Shown: one piece after another, positions 7,130 through 15,379 of the stretch
Layout: the number at the start of each line of letters is the position of its first letter
Numbering within the stretch: position 1 is the stretch's first letter
Assembly: GCF_050946515.1 (NCBI RefSeq)
Contig: NZ_JBMNUX010000013.1
Span: 1 to 64,000 of the forward strand
Reading direction: 5' to 3'
Source of the DNA: Tractidigestivibacter sp050946515
GTDB lineage: Bacteria > Actinomycetota > Coriobacteriia > Coriobacteriales > Atopobiaceae
DNA: 64,000 bases
Position numbers and translations under genes: made by a program
Notes under the pieces: model-generated
The model's database searches: none
What the model was told of the DNA's origin: nothing
What the model saw: the letters and a program-made list of their open reading frames with translations, nothing else

Positions 7130-8485
7130 ATGGACATTGATTTGCAAGCACTTCTCGCCCTTGTCGTGGCGGCAGCGTTCTTTGCGCTGCTCGTCGTGCT
7201 GAAGCGCAAGTTCAAGATGGGCTTTGGCGCCCGCACGCTCATCGCCACCGGGCTGGGCGTCATCCTTGGCCTGGCGTTTGGGCAGGCGTACACGTACTAT
7301 GCCGTGGTCGGCACGATATTCGCGAACGTGATTTCGGCCATCGTGGTGCCATTGCTGTTTTTCAGCATCATCGCGAGCATCACGAACCTCTCGCAGACGG
7401 TGCGCCTGCGCGGCATCGGCCTGAAGTCGGTGCTGTTCTTGGAGCTGAACACCCTGATCGCATCCATCCTGACGCTGCTCATTGCGGTGCCGCTGGGCGT
7501 CGGCCGCGGGTTCTCGCTTGAGGGCGTAGACTACCAGGCAGAAGAGGTTCCGTCAGTTACCGACACCATAGTGGGGCTCTTCCCCAAGAACCTTGCCGAT
7601 GCGTGGGCAAACAACCTCGTGGTTCCCATCATCATCTTTGCGCTGATCGTGGCCTTGGCGTACAACCGCCTTGCCTCCAAGGAGGCAGCTGACGAGAAGG
7701 TCTCGGTCAAGCCGTTCAAGTCGTTTGTCGACGCAGCGAACAAGGTGCTCGGCGAGACCGTGAGCTGGGTCGTTGGCTTTACGCCTTACGCCGTGGTCGC
7801 GCTGATTGGCCGCGCTGTCGGACGCGCCGACGCAAGCCAGCTGGTGCCGCTTCTGGGCGTGCTCGCGATTGCGTACGTGGTGCTTGCCATCCAGTTCTTT
7901 GGCGTCGAGAGCGCGCTTGTCGCTTGGATTGGGCGCCTGTCGCCGGTGCGCTTCCTTCGCGGCATGGTTCCGGCGACCGTCACGGCCTTCACCACGCAGT
8001 CAAGCGTGGGCACCATTCCCGTCACCGTGCGCTCGCTGACCGAGAACCTGGGAGTGGACGAAGACGTCGCGAGCTTCACCGCGGGCCTTGGCGCCAACCT
8101 TGGCATGCCCGGCTGCGCTGGCATGTGGCCGACGCTCGTCGCCGTCTTTGCGATGAACGCGCTGGGCATGCCGATTGGCCCGACCCAGGTTGTGGGCATC
8201 GTCGTGCTGGCGCTGGTCGTTTCCATTGGCACGGTGGGCGTGCCCGGCACCGCCACCATTACGGCGACGGCGATGCTCGCCGCGATGGGGCTGCCGGTTG
8301 AGACCATCGCCGTCGTTGCGCCCATCTCTTCGATTGTCGATATGGGTCGAACCGCGACCAACGTGCTTGGAGCGGCTGAGTCCTCGCTTCTGGTTGCGAA
8401 GACCGAGGGCCTTGTGGACGAGAGGGTCTACGAGGGCGAGGAGAGCTACGTGCTCAACCGCAAGCAGCAGGGCGCTGCTGCGTAG
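7130..8485 (+). CDS. tcyP: L-cystine/dicarboxylate:cation symporter family (TcyP-like)
   Basis: The 451-residue membrane protein belongs to the DAACS (SLC1) family. The serine-rich reentrant loop block (TAFTTQSSVGTIPVTV, about residues 285-300), the following GMPGCAGMWPT segment and the PGTATITATAMLAA helix are visible. Length and N terminus resemble the TcyP/YdjN L-cystine importers more than glutamate or C4-dicarboxylate carriers. GAGGAG lies seven bases before ATG 7130; an open frame upstream runs through the terminator and was rejected. The Cys-rich leader and attenuator support a cystine substrate. The strong terminator downstream makes this a single-gene operon. Confidence 0.87.
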   Translation: MDIDLQALLALVVAAAFFALLVVLKRKFKMGFGARTLIATGLGVILGLAFGQAYTYYAVVGTIFANVISAIVVPLLFFSIIASITNLSQTVRLRGIGLKSVLFLELNTLIASILTLLIAVPLGVGRGFSLEGVDYQAEEVPSVTDTIVGLFPKNLADAWANNLVVPIIIFALIVALAYNRLASKEAADEKVSVKPFKSFVDAANKVLGETVSWVVGFTPYAVVALIGRAVGRADASQLVPLLGVLAIAYVVLAIQFFGVESALVAWIGRLSPVRFLRGMVPATVTAFTTQSSVGTIPVTVRSLTENLGVDEDVASFTAGLGANLGMPGCAGMWPTLVAVFAMNALGMPIGPTQVVGIVVLALVVSIGTVGVPGTATITATAMLAAMGLPVETIAVVAPISSIVDMGRTATNVLGAAESSLLVAKTEGLVDERVYEGEESYVLNRKQQGAAA

Positions 8486-8515
8486 GCGCTCGCGCTTGTA
8501 GCGGAGCGGCAGATT

Positions 8516-8552
8516 GGGGCGATGGGCCGTGATGGCCTGCCGCCCCTTTCTT
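8516..8552 (+). terminator. Intrinsic terminator after the symporter
   Basis: GGGGCG pairs with CGCCCC, extended by an inner GGCC stem, and is followed by TTTCTT. It lies between the convergent symporter and amylase genes. Confidence 0.8.
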
Positions 8553-8580
8553 CGCTCGCTGCGGAGCCAAAGTCTTGGCG

Positions 8581-10170
8581 CTACTGCTGCTGCTGATCCT
8601 GGTCGAGCTGCTCGGCGCCCTCCTCGATCTGCTCGGCGATTGGCTGTTCTGGCGATTCGGGGTTTACCGCGGACTTCGAGTGGCGGAGGATCGTCTTGTA
8701 GTCGTGGCTGAGGATGTTCGCCGCAGATTCGGGCAGGTAGACAGAGCACTTTCCGTCTCCCACGGGGAAGGTGGCGTTGCCGCCCTCGTCGATGTTGACT
8801 GCGTTCTCCTCGCCCATGACGCAGATCCAGCGCTCGTTTGCATGGCGCGTGCCCACGTACATGTTCTTCTCGCTGTGCTCCTTGTCGGTCAGGACCACGG
8901 CGCACCCCGAGACTTCCATGTCGTCCACGCCCTCGCGCGTCCATCCGATTACGTCGGGGTTGTCGAGGTAGTCATGCTGCGGACCATAGGCAAACCTGCG
9001 GCGCACCTCCATCAAAAGTGGAAGCTCCTTGACCGCCGGGATGCCACCGTCGTTGGGCATGCCAAACAGGTCGCCGAAGAAGACGCAGGGGTATCCGGCC
9101 TCGCGCAGAAGGATGATGGCGTAGGCACTCGGCTTGAACCACGCCTCGATGAAGCTCTGGAGAGCCTGGCCGGGCTGGGTGTCGTGGTTCTCCACGAAAG
9201 TTACGGCATGGATGGGGTCGACCTGCACGAGCGTGCCGTCAAAGAGGTGCGAGAGGTCCATCTGGCCCATGGAGTTTGACGCCTGGAAGAGCTTGTAGTG
9301 CAGCGGCACGTCGAAGAGGCTCATGATTTCGGAGTCGCCCAAGTATCCGCGCAGGTCGTCGAGGTTCGGCGACCAATACTCGCCGACGGTGAAGAGCTCG
9401 CGGCCGGTGTATTCGCGCATTGCGGAAAGCCAGCGCAGGTAGAAGTCTCGGCTCATGTGCTTGAGCGCGTCCAGGCGGAAGCCGTCGACGCCCGTGGTGT
9501 CGACGTACCACTTGCCCCACTTGACCAGCTGGTCATAGACGGGCTGGTAGCTGACGTCCACGTCGCAGCCCATCAGGTAGTCGTAGTTGCCGTTGTCGTT
9601 GTGGTCGACGGACTGGTCCCAATGCTTCCCGTCAAAGAGAAAGACGCTGCTGCGCTGGGTGTTCTCGTCCCAATCGGTTCCGTGGAAGTGGGTCCAGTTC
9701 CACGCGAAGTCATCGTAGGTGCCGTGGCGACCGGGAAAGGTGAAGCTGGTCCAGGCCTTGATGGTCTGGAGGTCGCCCGATATCTCGTTTCTGTTCTGCG
9801 GGTTTGCCTCGCGCGCCGGGACGTCTTCGCACGCGTCGCCGCCCATGCGATGGTTGAGCACGATGTCGCCAAGTACCTGGATGCCGACGTCCTGAAGCGC
9901 CTTGATGGCCGCCAGGTACTGGTCCTTTGTCCCGTACTTGGTGGCCACGCTTCCGCGCTGGTCAAACTCTCCAAGGTCCCATAGGTCATAGACGCCGTAG
10001 CCCACGTCCTCGGCGCCGCCCTGCCCCTTATAGGCGGGCGGCAGCCAGATTGCCGTGATTCCGGAGTCAGAAATTATCTTTGCATCCTCGACAAGGCGGT
10101 TCCAGTGCTCGCTATCGGCATCCAGATACCATGAGAAGCCTTGCAGCATGCATCCATTAACTGTTGTCAT
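8581..10170 (-). CDS. amyA: Cytoplasmic alpha-amylase, GH13 (subfamily 5-like)
   Basis: The 529-residue enzyme hydrolyses alpha-1,4-glucan bonds. It has no signal peptide and so acts on internal glycogen or imported maltodextrins. Family landmarks are in order: GDIVLNHRMG (101-110), GFRLDALKH with nucleophile Asp234, TVGEYW with acid/base Glu264, and FVENHD with stabiliser Asp330. An N-terminal QGFSWYL motif and calcium-site-like DVDVSY block fit the E. coli AmyA/Bacillus liquefying group. AGGAGG lies eight bases before the ATG at 10170; the frame remains open far upstream through palindromic repeats but that part is not coding. The last 25 residues are an unusual Glu/Gln-rich tail ending in QQQQ. 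Confidence 0.94.
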   Translation of the reverse strand: MTTVNGCMLQGFSWYLDADSEHWNRLVEDAKIISDSGITAIWLPPAYKGQGGAEDVGYGVYDLWDLGEFDQRGSVATKYGTKDQYLAAIKALQDVGIQVLGDIVLNHRMGGDACEDVPAREANPQNRNEISGDLQTIKAWTSFTFPGRHGTYDDFAWNWTHFHGTDWDENTQRSSVFLFDGKHWDQSVDHNDNGNYDYLMGCDVDVSYQPVYDQLVKWGKWYVDTTGVDGFRLDALKHMSRDFYLRWLSAMREYTGRELFTVGEYWSPNLDDLRGYLGDSEIMSLFDVPLHYKLFQASNSMGQMDLSHLFDGTLVQVDPIHAVTFVENHDTQPGQALQSFIEAWFKPSAYAIILLREAGYPCVFFGDLFGMPNDGGIPAVKELPLLMEVRRRFAYGPQHDYLDNPDVIGWTREGVDDMEVSGCAVVLTDKEHSEKNMYVGTRHANERWICVMGEENAVNIDEGGNATFPVGDGKCSVYLPESAANILSHDYKTILRHSKSAVNPESPEQPIAEQIEEGAEQLDQDQQQQ

Positions 10171-10297
10171 ATTTGAACCTCCTGAATGGGTCGCACCTAT
10201 ACCGTACCCCTCTTTCGTGCACCCTTCTTGCACGGGGTGTTTCCCCCGTGTATCCGTTTCCGGCGCCGTCGCTGCTTCGGCGTTGCGCCGCCCTTTT

Positions 10298-10452
10298 CGC
10301 AAACCGCCACGTTCCGTAGCGTTTGACCCCTCTTTCGGGCCCATAACGGCACGGTTCGTGGCGGTTTGCGCCGTCCTTCTCACACACCTCCACGTTCCGT
10401 AGCGTTTGGCTGGCTTGAGCGCCCTGTACGCTACGGTTCGTGGAGGTGTGCG
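10298..10452. repeat. Left cluster of 83-bp palindromic repeats (two units)
   Basis: Two palindromic units lie at 10298-10370 and 10383-10452, separated by a 12-base spacer. Each unit has arms related to CGCAAACCGCCACG(A/T)(A/T)CCGT and its complement around a short GC-rich middle, so each can form a stem of over 20 bp. The cluster is the reverse complement of the one at 11690-11956, including the spacer CGAGAAGGACGA. It occupies most of the 474-bp gap upstream of the amylase; no gene is seen there. Confidence 0.85.
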
Positions 10453-10644
10453 GAAGGTGGGACGGTCCGTGCCGCACATTGTGTGGGACGCAAGCCGCGT
10501 TGTGTGGGGATTCGCCATACGAAGAAACGTCTATTGTGTGGGACTTAGTGGCAATTGCGTGAACATCCAAGGCCGCAGGCAGACGCTCGGTCGGCACCCC
10601 CCTAGCATGTCATCCACCAGAGGCGTCTTGGGGAGGGGATGGCA

Positions 10645-11670
10645 ATGCGAGGAGGAACGAGGAAAGAGGTACTTCGGCAAGTGAGGCTCGTGTGGAAGCG
10701 GGGCTCATGCCTCACGGCGAGAAGCGACCAGCAACGTCGATGGCTCATGGAGCTATGCGGCGAGGGGCTTCTCGCAATGCCCGACAGGGACTGCTTCGCC
10801 GAAAAGGCCGAGTGGGACAAACTCGATCCCGCACAGCGCGCCGAAGTGCGGATGCGTACGATCTGCTCTTCTCGACCAAGCTGCGTATTTTGCGGCATCT
10901 CTGCAGCACACATGCTTGGCCTTCCCATTCCGTACCGCGCCTTATCGCGGCTCCATTACTGCATTCCCGGGGACGACCACAGCCGACAGCTCATCTGCGG
11001 CGTCCAACATACGATGGGGAAGGTCGATTCAGTAATCGTGCGCGGCGTGCGCACGACCACCCTTGAGCAAACCGTCGCAGACTGTCTCTGCCATTTGGAC
11101 TTTGCAAGCGGTCTCGCCGTTGCGGACAGCTACTTGCGGATGACGGGAGAAACGATAAGCCAGCTGCTAGCGAGGCTTGAGAAGTATTCACGGCATCGGG
11201 GCATCAAGCAGGCGCGGTTTGTTGCGCAATTTGCTGACCCGCGAAGCGAGAGCTGGGGCGAGTCAATCGCCCGCGCGACGTTTATTGAGCTGGGATACCA
11301 GATTCCCGACCTGCAGGTGGAGATTCCGAACCTTGTCGAGTGGGGGAGGGTCTATCGCGTTGACTATCTATGGAAGCTGCCGCGCGGCAAGCTGGTTGCG
11401 GGTGAGTTTGACGGAAAGGAGAAGTACGAGGCTCCCGAGATGACTCAAGGGCGTACGGCGCTCGAGGTGATGAGCGACGAGAGGGTCCGCGAGTCGAGAA
11501 TATCGGCTGCCGGGGTGACAGTGATGCGGATGAACTTCCGTGACGTGCTGGACCTTGACAAGATGGACCGGGTCCTTTCGCTGTATGGCGTGCCGAGGTC
11601 GTCGGTCGATTATGGCGACCGCTTCGACTATCGTCCTCGGACGGCAGACCGCCGAGACGACCTTCGCTAG
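10645..11670 (+). CDS. AbiEi-like/DUF559-type nuclease-fold protein, function unknown
   Basis: This protein of about 341 residues has no assigned role. The N-terminal half (ISAAHMLGLPIP, then RTTTLEQTVADC) resembles the AbiEi-type winged-helix antitoxin-like proteins common in actinobacteria. The C-terminal part (residues 200-300) has a PD-(D/E)XK-like pattern: a conserved Glu near ESWGES, Asp240 in RVDYLW, and Glu254-x-Asp256-Gly-Lys258 in GEFDGKEKY, as in DUF559/Vsr-like endonucleases. The ATG at 10645 has GGGGAGG at good spacing; the ATG six bases earlier is too close to it. No toxin partner is adjacent. The gene is flanked on both sides by inverted clusters of palindromic repeats, which may mark an inserted module. 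Confidence 0.75.
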   Translation: MRGGTRKEVLRQVRLVWKRGSCLTARSDQQRRWLMELCGEGLLAMPDRDCFAEKAEWDKLDPAQRAEVRMRTICSSRPSCVFCGISAAHMLGLPIPYRALSRLHYCIPGDDHSRQLICGVQHTMGKVDSVIVRGVRTTTLEQTVADCLCHLDFASGLAVADSYLRMTGETISQLLARLEKYSRHRGIKQARFVAQFADPRSESWGESIARATFIELGYQIPDLQVEIPNLVEWGRVYRVDYLWKLPRGKLVAGEFDGKEKYEAPEMTQGRTALEVMSDERVRESRISAAGVTVMRMNFRDVLDLDKMDRVLSLYGVPRSSVDYGDRFDYRPRTADRRDDLR

Positions 11671-11689
11671 CGCTTCCGCGTCGCGGTGA

Positions 11690-11956
11690 CGGTTCGTGGC
11701 GGTGTTGGCGGGCGGGTACGCAAACCGCCACGAACCGTAGCGTTTCGGGCGCTCCGACCAGCCAAACGCTACGGAACGTGGAGGTGTACGAGAAGGACGA
11801 CGCAAACCGCCACGAACCGTGCCGTTGAGGGCCCGAAAGAGAGGCCAAACGCTACGGAACGTGGAGGTGTACGAGAAGGACGACGCAAACCGCCACGAAC
11901 CGTGCCGTTGAGGGCCCGAAAGAGAGGCCAAACGCTACGGAACGTGGCGGTTTGCG
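11690..11956. repeat. Right cluster of 83-bp palindromic repeats (three units)
   Basis: Three units at about 11719, 11801 and 11884 repeat with a period of 82-83 bases, preceded by a degenerate half unit at 11690-11710. Each contains an AACCGCCACGAACCGT arm and an ACGGAACGTGG(A/C)GG arm that are inverted repeats of one another. The second and third units are nearly identical. Orientation is opposite to the cluster at 10298-10452. The cluster fills the gap between the nuclease-like gene and the Rrf2 gene, and no coding sequence is seen. Confidence 0.88.
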
Positions 11957-11997
11957 AGAAGCGGGGCGGGGCGAGAAGCGGGGACGACGCGCAGGGG

Positions 11998-12450
11998 CTA
12001 CGAAACGGCAGGGGCACCGCCGGCGTCGGCGCAGTTGTCGGCGTCTGGAGTGATGAGGTCGGCAAGGGTCTTGCTGTCGAGGTAGCTCGACGTCACGCGG
12101 CCAAGGTCGCGCCAGATGCCCACGGTGGGGCAGGTCTCGATGCGCGAGCAGATCTCGTCGTTGGTGCATTGCAGGCACGAGACGGGCGCAAGCGACCCCT
12201 CCGCGGCGCGAAGAAGCTCTCCCAGCGTGTAGTCCTCGGGCTTGCGCGTCAGGCGGTATCCGCCGCCCTTGCCGCGCTGGCTCTCCACGTAGCCGGCCTT
12301 GTGCATGAGAGAAATGACCTGTTCAAGGTACTTGCGAGAGATGTTCTGCCGCTTGGCGACATCGCCCAGCGACACCCAGCCGTCGTGCGAGGCGAGGTCA
12401 GCCATTGCGCGCAGCGCGTACATGCCTTTTGTCGAGAACATCCCAGCCAT
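11998..12450 (-). CDS. Rrf2-family iron-sulfur-type regulator (IscR-like)
   Basis: The 150-residue regulator has the Rrf2 winged helix (STKGMYALRAMADLA, residues 6-20; ISRKYLEQVISLM, 37-49; wing QRGKGGGYRL, 58-67). Cys95, Cys101 and Cys107 follow the C-x5-C-x5-C spacing used by IscR to hold a [2Fe-2S] cluster, with an additional Cys92. It probably senses cluster status and controls the suf operon, of which it is the last gene, 89 bases after sufU. AAAGGGA lies about seven bases before the ATG at 12450. In many bacteria this regulator is first in the operon, so the terminal position is worth noting. The target site is not shown by sequence alone. Confidence 0.9.
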   Translation of the reverse strand: MAGMFSTKGMYALRAMADLASHDGWVSLGDVAKRQNISRKYLEQVISLMHKAGYVESQRGKGGGYRLTRKPEDYTLGELLRAAEGSLAPVSCLQCTNDEICSRIETCPTVGIWRDLGRVTSSYLDSKTLADLITPDADNCADAGGAPAVS

Positions 12451-12539
12451 GATCAGTCCCTTTCTTTGGCGCTCCCCGCCTCTTTGTCCCATGAAGCGAG
12501 AGGCAAGCGGGAGGCGCACGTGTGAGGCGCCGTGAGGAG

Positions 12540-13010
12540 CTAGTCGGAGGCCTTGGCAGCCTCGGCCTTGCCCTCGCCCTTGCGCGCCTCGAGCATCTCC
12601 TTGAGCGTTCGCCACGCAAGCTCGGCGCACTTCACGCGCGCGGGCATGTGGGCGATGTCCTTCAGCATCTCGGCGTCCCCAAGCGGCGCGAGCTCGTCCT
12701 CGTCGGTGACCTCGCCGCGCACCATGCGCTCGAAGAGGTCGCAGAGCTCGATTGCCTGCTCGGGGGTCTTGTCCAGCATGAGGTCGCTCATGATGTCGGC
12801 CGAGGCCTGCGAGATGGCGCAGCCGCGGCCGGTGAAGGCCGCCTCGGCAATCTTGCCGTCGTCGCCCAGCCGCACGGAGAACTCGAGCTCGTCGCCGCAG
12901 GAGGGGTTCACGCCCTCATGCGTGCAGGTGGGGTTCTCCATCTGGTACTTGTAGTCGGGGTTGGAGACGTGGTCCATGAACTCCGCGTTGTAGAGGTCAG
13001 TTATTGCCAT
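12540..13010 (-). CDS. sufU: SufU-type zinc-dependent sulfurtransferase/scaffold
   Basis: The 156-residue protein is of the SufU branch of the IscU family. Ligand residues Cys38 (with Asp40), Cys64 and Cys128 are present, and the roughly 20-residue insert between the second and third Cys that marks SufU rather than IscU is visible. SufU takes persulfide sulfur from SufS through a zinc site and passes it to SufBCD. The gene overlaps the end of sufS by 14 bases, which suggests coupling. The last 15 residues are a charged Ala/Lys/Glu-rich tail. The start at 13010 gives the usual ITDLYNAEFMDH N terminus. Confidence 0.94.
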   Translation of the reverse strand: MAITDLYNAEFMDHVSNPDYKYQMENPTCTHEGVNPSCGDELEFSVRLGDDGKIAEAAFTGRGCAISQASADIMSDLMLDKTPEQAIELCDLFERMVRGEVTDEDELAPLGDAEMLKDIAHMPARVKCAELAWRTLKEMLEARKGEGKAEAAKASD

Positions 13011-14268
13011 TGAAGACCTTCCAAACCTTGTCGAGGCCTGCAACCAGGCGGTCAATGTCCTGCTTGTCATTGTAGAAGGCAACGCTCGCGCGGCAGGTGC
13101 TGCCGATCTCGACGCCAAGCTCGTTGATGAGCGGCTGCGCGCAGTGGTGGCCGGCGCGGATGCAGACGTTGTCCATGTCAAGAATCGAAGCGACGTCGTG
13201 GGGGTGGATGCCGTGCACGTCGAAGGCGACCGACCCCACGTGGCGCGCGCCGTCGGCGGGACCGATGACCGTCACGTAGGGGAGCGCCGCAAGCTGGTCG
13301 GTGAGGTAGCGGGCGAGAAGCCGCTCGCGCTTCTCGAGCGCGTCAAAGCCCTTCTCGTTCAGGTAGTCGATTGCGGCGCCAAAGGCGTAGGAGCCCGCCG
13401 CGTCCTGCGTGCCGGCCTCGAACTTCTGCGGTACGGGCGCCCAAACGGCATCGGTCTCGGTGACGGAGTCGATCATCTCGCCGCCGGTCAAGAACGGCGG
13501 CATGGCATCGAGCACCTCGGGCTTGCCCCACAGGACGCCGATGCCCATAGGGCCGCACATCTTGTGGGCAGAGAAGGCGAGAAGGTCGCAGCCCAGCTTG
13601 CGCACGTCCACGCGAAGGTGCGGCACGGACTGCGCACCGTCGACCACCATGTAGGCGCCCATCTCGTGTGCGCGGGCGGCGATCATCGGGATGTCGTTCT
13701 CGACGCCGAGCACGTTGGAGACCTGCGTGACCGAGACGATCTTGGCCTTGGGGCCAATCTTGGCAGCAACCTCCTCGGGCGTGATCGTGTAGTCGTCGTT
13801 CATGCGCAGGTAGACAAGGTTGGCTCCGGTGGCGCGGCAGACCTGCTGCCAAGGAATCAGGTTGGAGTGGTGCTCCATGATGGAGATGACCACGTCGTCG
13901 CCCGGCTTGAGGATGGTGCGGCCAAGCGTCCATGCAACCAGGTTCAGCGACTCGCTGGCGTTTCTCGTGAAGACGATCTGGTTGCCACAGGGATTTCCCG
14001 CCTCGTCAACGGCTCCGATAAAAGAGGCAACCTTCTTGCGAGCGTCGTCAATGGCCGCGGTGGCCTCGACCGAAAGGCGGTACAGGCCGCGCAGCGGGTT
14101 GGCGTTCATGGTCTCGTAGAAGCGGCGCTGCGCGTCAAGAACCACGCCCGGGCGCTGAGCGGTGGCCGCGCTGTCGAGAAACACCAGGTCGGGGTTCTGT
14201 GCAAGCAGCGGGAAGTCTGCCTTGTAGGGGCTCTGCTCGATTTCCGCGAGCTCTTCGTTATTCAGCAT
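12997..14268 (-). CDS. sufS: Cysteine desulfurase SufS
   Basis: The 423-residue PLP enzyme removes sulfur from L-cysteine to supply iron-sulfur cluster assembly. The PLP lysine is Lys236 in FSAHKMCGP, the His-rich block MEHHSNLIPW (131-140) stacks on the cofactor, and the persulfide Cys376 lies in RAGHHCAQP. This last motif identifies the group II (SufS/CsdA) type that needs a partner, here SufU. The gene overlaps sufD upstream by 11 bases and sufU downstream by 14, so all three are probably co-translated. Confidence 0.96.
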   Translation of the reverse strand: MLNNEELAEIEQSPYKADFPLLAQNPDLVFLDSAATAQRPGVVLDAQRRFYETMNANPLRGLYRLSVEATAAIDDARKKVASFIGAVDEAGNPCGNQIVFTRNASESLNLVAWTLGRTILKPGDDVVISIMEHHSNLIPWQQVCRATGANLVYLRMNDDYTITPEEVAAKIGPKAKIVSVTQVSNVLGVENDIPMIAARAHEMGAYMVVDGAQSVPHLRVDVRKLGCDLLAFSAHKMCGPMGIGVLWGKPEVLDAMPPFLTGGEMIDSVTETDAVWAPVPQKFEAGTQDAAGSYAFGAAIDYLNEKGFDALEKRERLLARYLTDQLAALPYVTVIGPADGARHVGSVAFDVHGIHPHDVASILDMDNVCIRAGHHCAQPLINELGVEIGSTCRASVAFYNDKQDIDRLVAGLDKVWKVFNGNN

Positions 14269-15379
14269 GACACGCCTCCTCGGCCGCGTCGGCGTTCGCG
14301 CTGTCGTCGAAGTCGTGCGCGACCTCGGCGCCCAGCACTCTCTCGGCCTGGGTCACGGCAACCTTGTGCGAGAACTCCTCGGGTGCGTTGATGATGGCGT
14401 CCTCAAAGAGGGCGCGCACGAAGAGCGCCTCGGCCTGGCTGCGAGAAAGCCCGCGGTCGGCCAGGTACTGCATGGCCTCGGGGGCCACGGAACCGATAGT
14501 TGCGCCATGGTTGCCCTGGACGTCGTCCTCGTCGCAGAGGATGACGGGCATGGTCTTGTTGGTGACGCCGTCGCCAAAGACGAGCACGCTCTCCGCCTCG
14601 TTGCCCTTGGAGCCGCGCCCGCCGTGCACGAGGTCGATCGTGGCGCGCAGGGCCTTGGTGGCGTCGTCGTCCAGGATGCCTGACTCGTGCACCTCGGCGC
14701 GGGTGTTGTGGCCGCGCTGGCGCACCACGTGGTTCACGTCGAGCACGTCCTTGCCGTCAGCGAAGTAGCGCATGAGAAGGTCGGTGCGCGCGCGGTCGCC
14801 GTCGAGCGCCACGCAGCTGCCGAAGGCGATGGTGCCGCCGCCGAGCGCGTACTGGCGCACGGTGACCTGCGAGTCGTCGTCGGCGGTGACGCCCAGGCTC
14901 TCGAGGTGCTGCTGGCTGGCGCCCACGCCCACGACCTCGACGATCGAGACGTTCGTGTTCTCCTCGGCAATCACGCGGAGAAGCGAGGCGGACGTGGTGG
15001 CGCCGGCGTCCGTGCCCAAGGCGGCAACCACGATCGTGGCTGAGGCTCCGCTGCGCACCATGACGCCCGTGTCTGCGACCTCGCCCTTGTCGGCGTCGAT
15101 GGTCACCACGATGGGCTCAGCGCGCTTCTCGTGAGCGCGGACCTCGACGTAGCGGGAGTCGGCCGCCTGCGAGGTGACCCAGCTGGTGACCTTCTCGCCC
15201 ATGCCGCACTCCACGCGCTCGAAGAGCTGCGGAAGCGCAAAGTAGACGTCGCCCTTGCGCGAGAGCCTGGGCACGGTGAGCGTGATGTCGTTCACGCGAA
15301 GGCGGTTCCACGTCTCCGCAGGGGGCTCGTTCACGCGCTCAAGCGTGAGCATGGGCGTGTCTTCGGACGTCTCTGCCAT
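14258..15379 (-). CDS. sufD: Fe-S assembly protein SufD
   Basis: The 373-residue protein has the beta-helical core of the SufB/SufD family, with the NHVVRQRGHNTRAEVHESGI region and the C-terminal GLSRSQAEALFVRALFEDAI helix typical of SufD. It forms the SufBC2D scaffold complex in the cytoplasm. The first 100 residues diverge from enterobacterial SufD. Its ATG shares one base with the sufB stop (TAATG), which supports the start choice. The overall sequence is less conserved than SufB, as usual for the family. Confidence 0.9.
   Translation of the reverse strand: MAETSEDTPMLTLERVNEPPAETWNRLRVNDITLTVPRLSRKGDVYFALPQLFERVECGMGEKVTSWVTSQAADSRYVEVRAHEKRAEPIVVTIDADKGEVADTGVMVRSGASATIVVAALGTDAGATTSASLLRVIAEENTNVSIVEVVGVGASQQHLESLGVTADDDSQVTVRQYALGGGTIAFGSCVALDGDRARTDLLMRYFADGKDVLDVNHVVRQRGHNTRAEVHESGILDDDATKALRATIDLVHGGRGSKGNEAESVLVFGDGVTNKTMPVILCDEDDVQGNHGATIGSVAPEAMQYLADRGLSRSQAEALFVRALFEDAIINAPEEFSHKVAVTQAERVLGAEVAHDFDDSANADAAEEACHAE

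Noticed and set aside
10171..10518. Upstream extension of the amylase frame to 10518.
   Set aside because: The extension translates palindromic repeats, and a perfect AGGAGG sits before the ATG at 10170.
11690..11956. Regular 83-bp repeats considered as a CRISPR array.
   Set aside because: The repeats are contiguous, lack unique spacers of 30-40 bases, are palindromic over their whole length and have no cas genes nearby.
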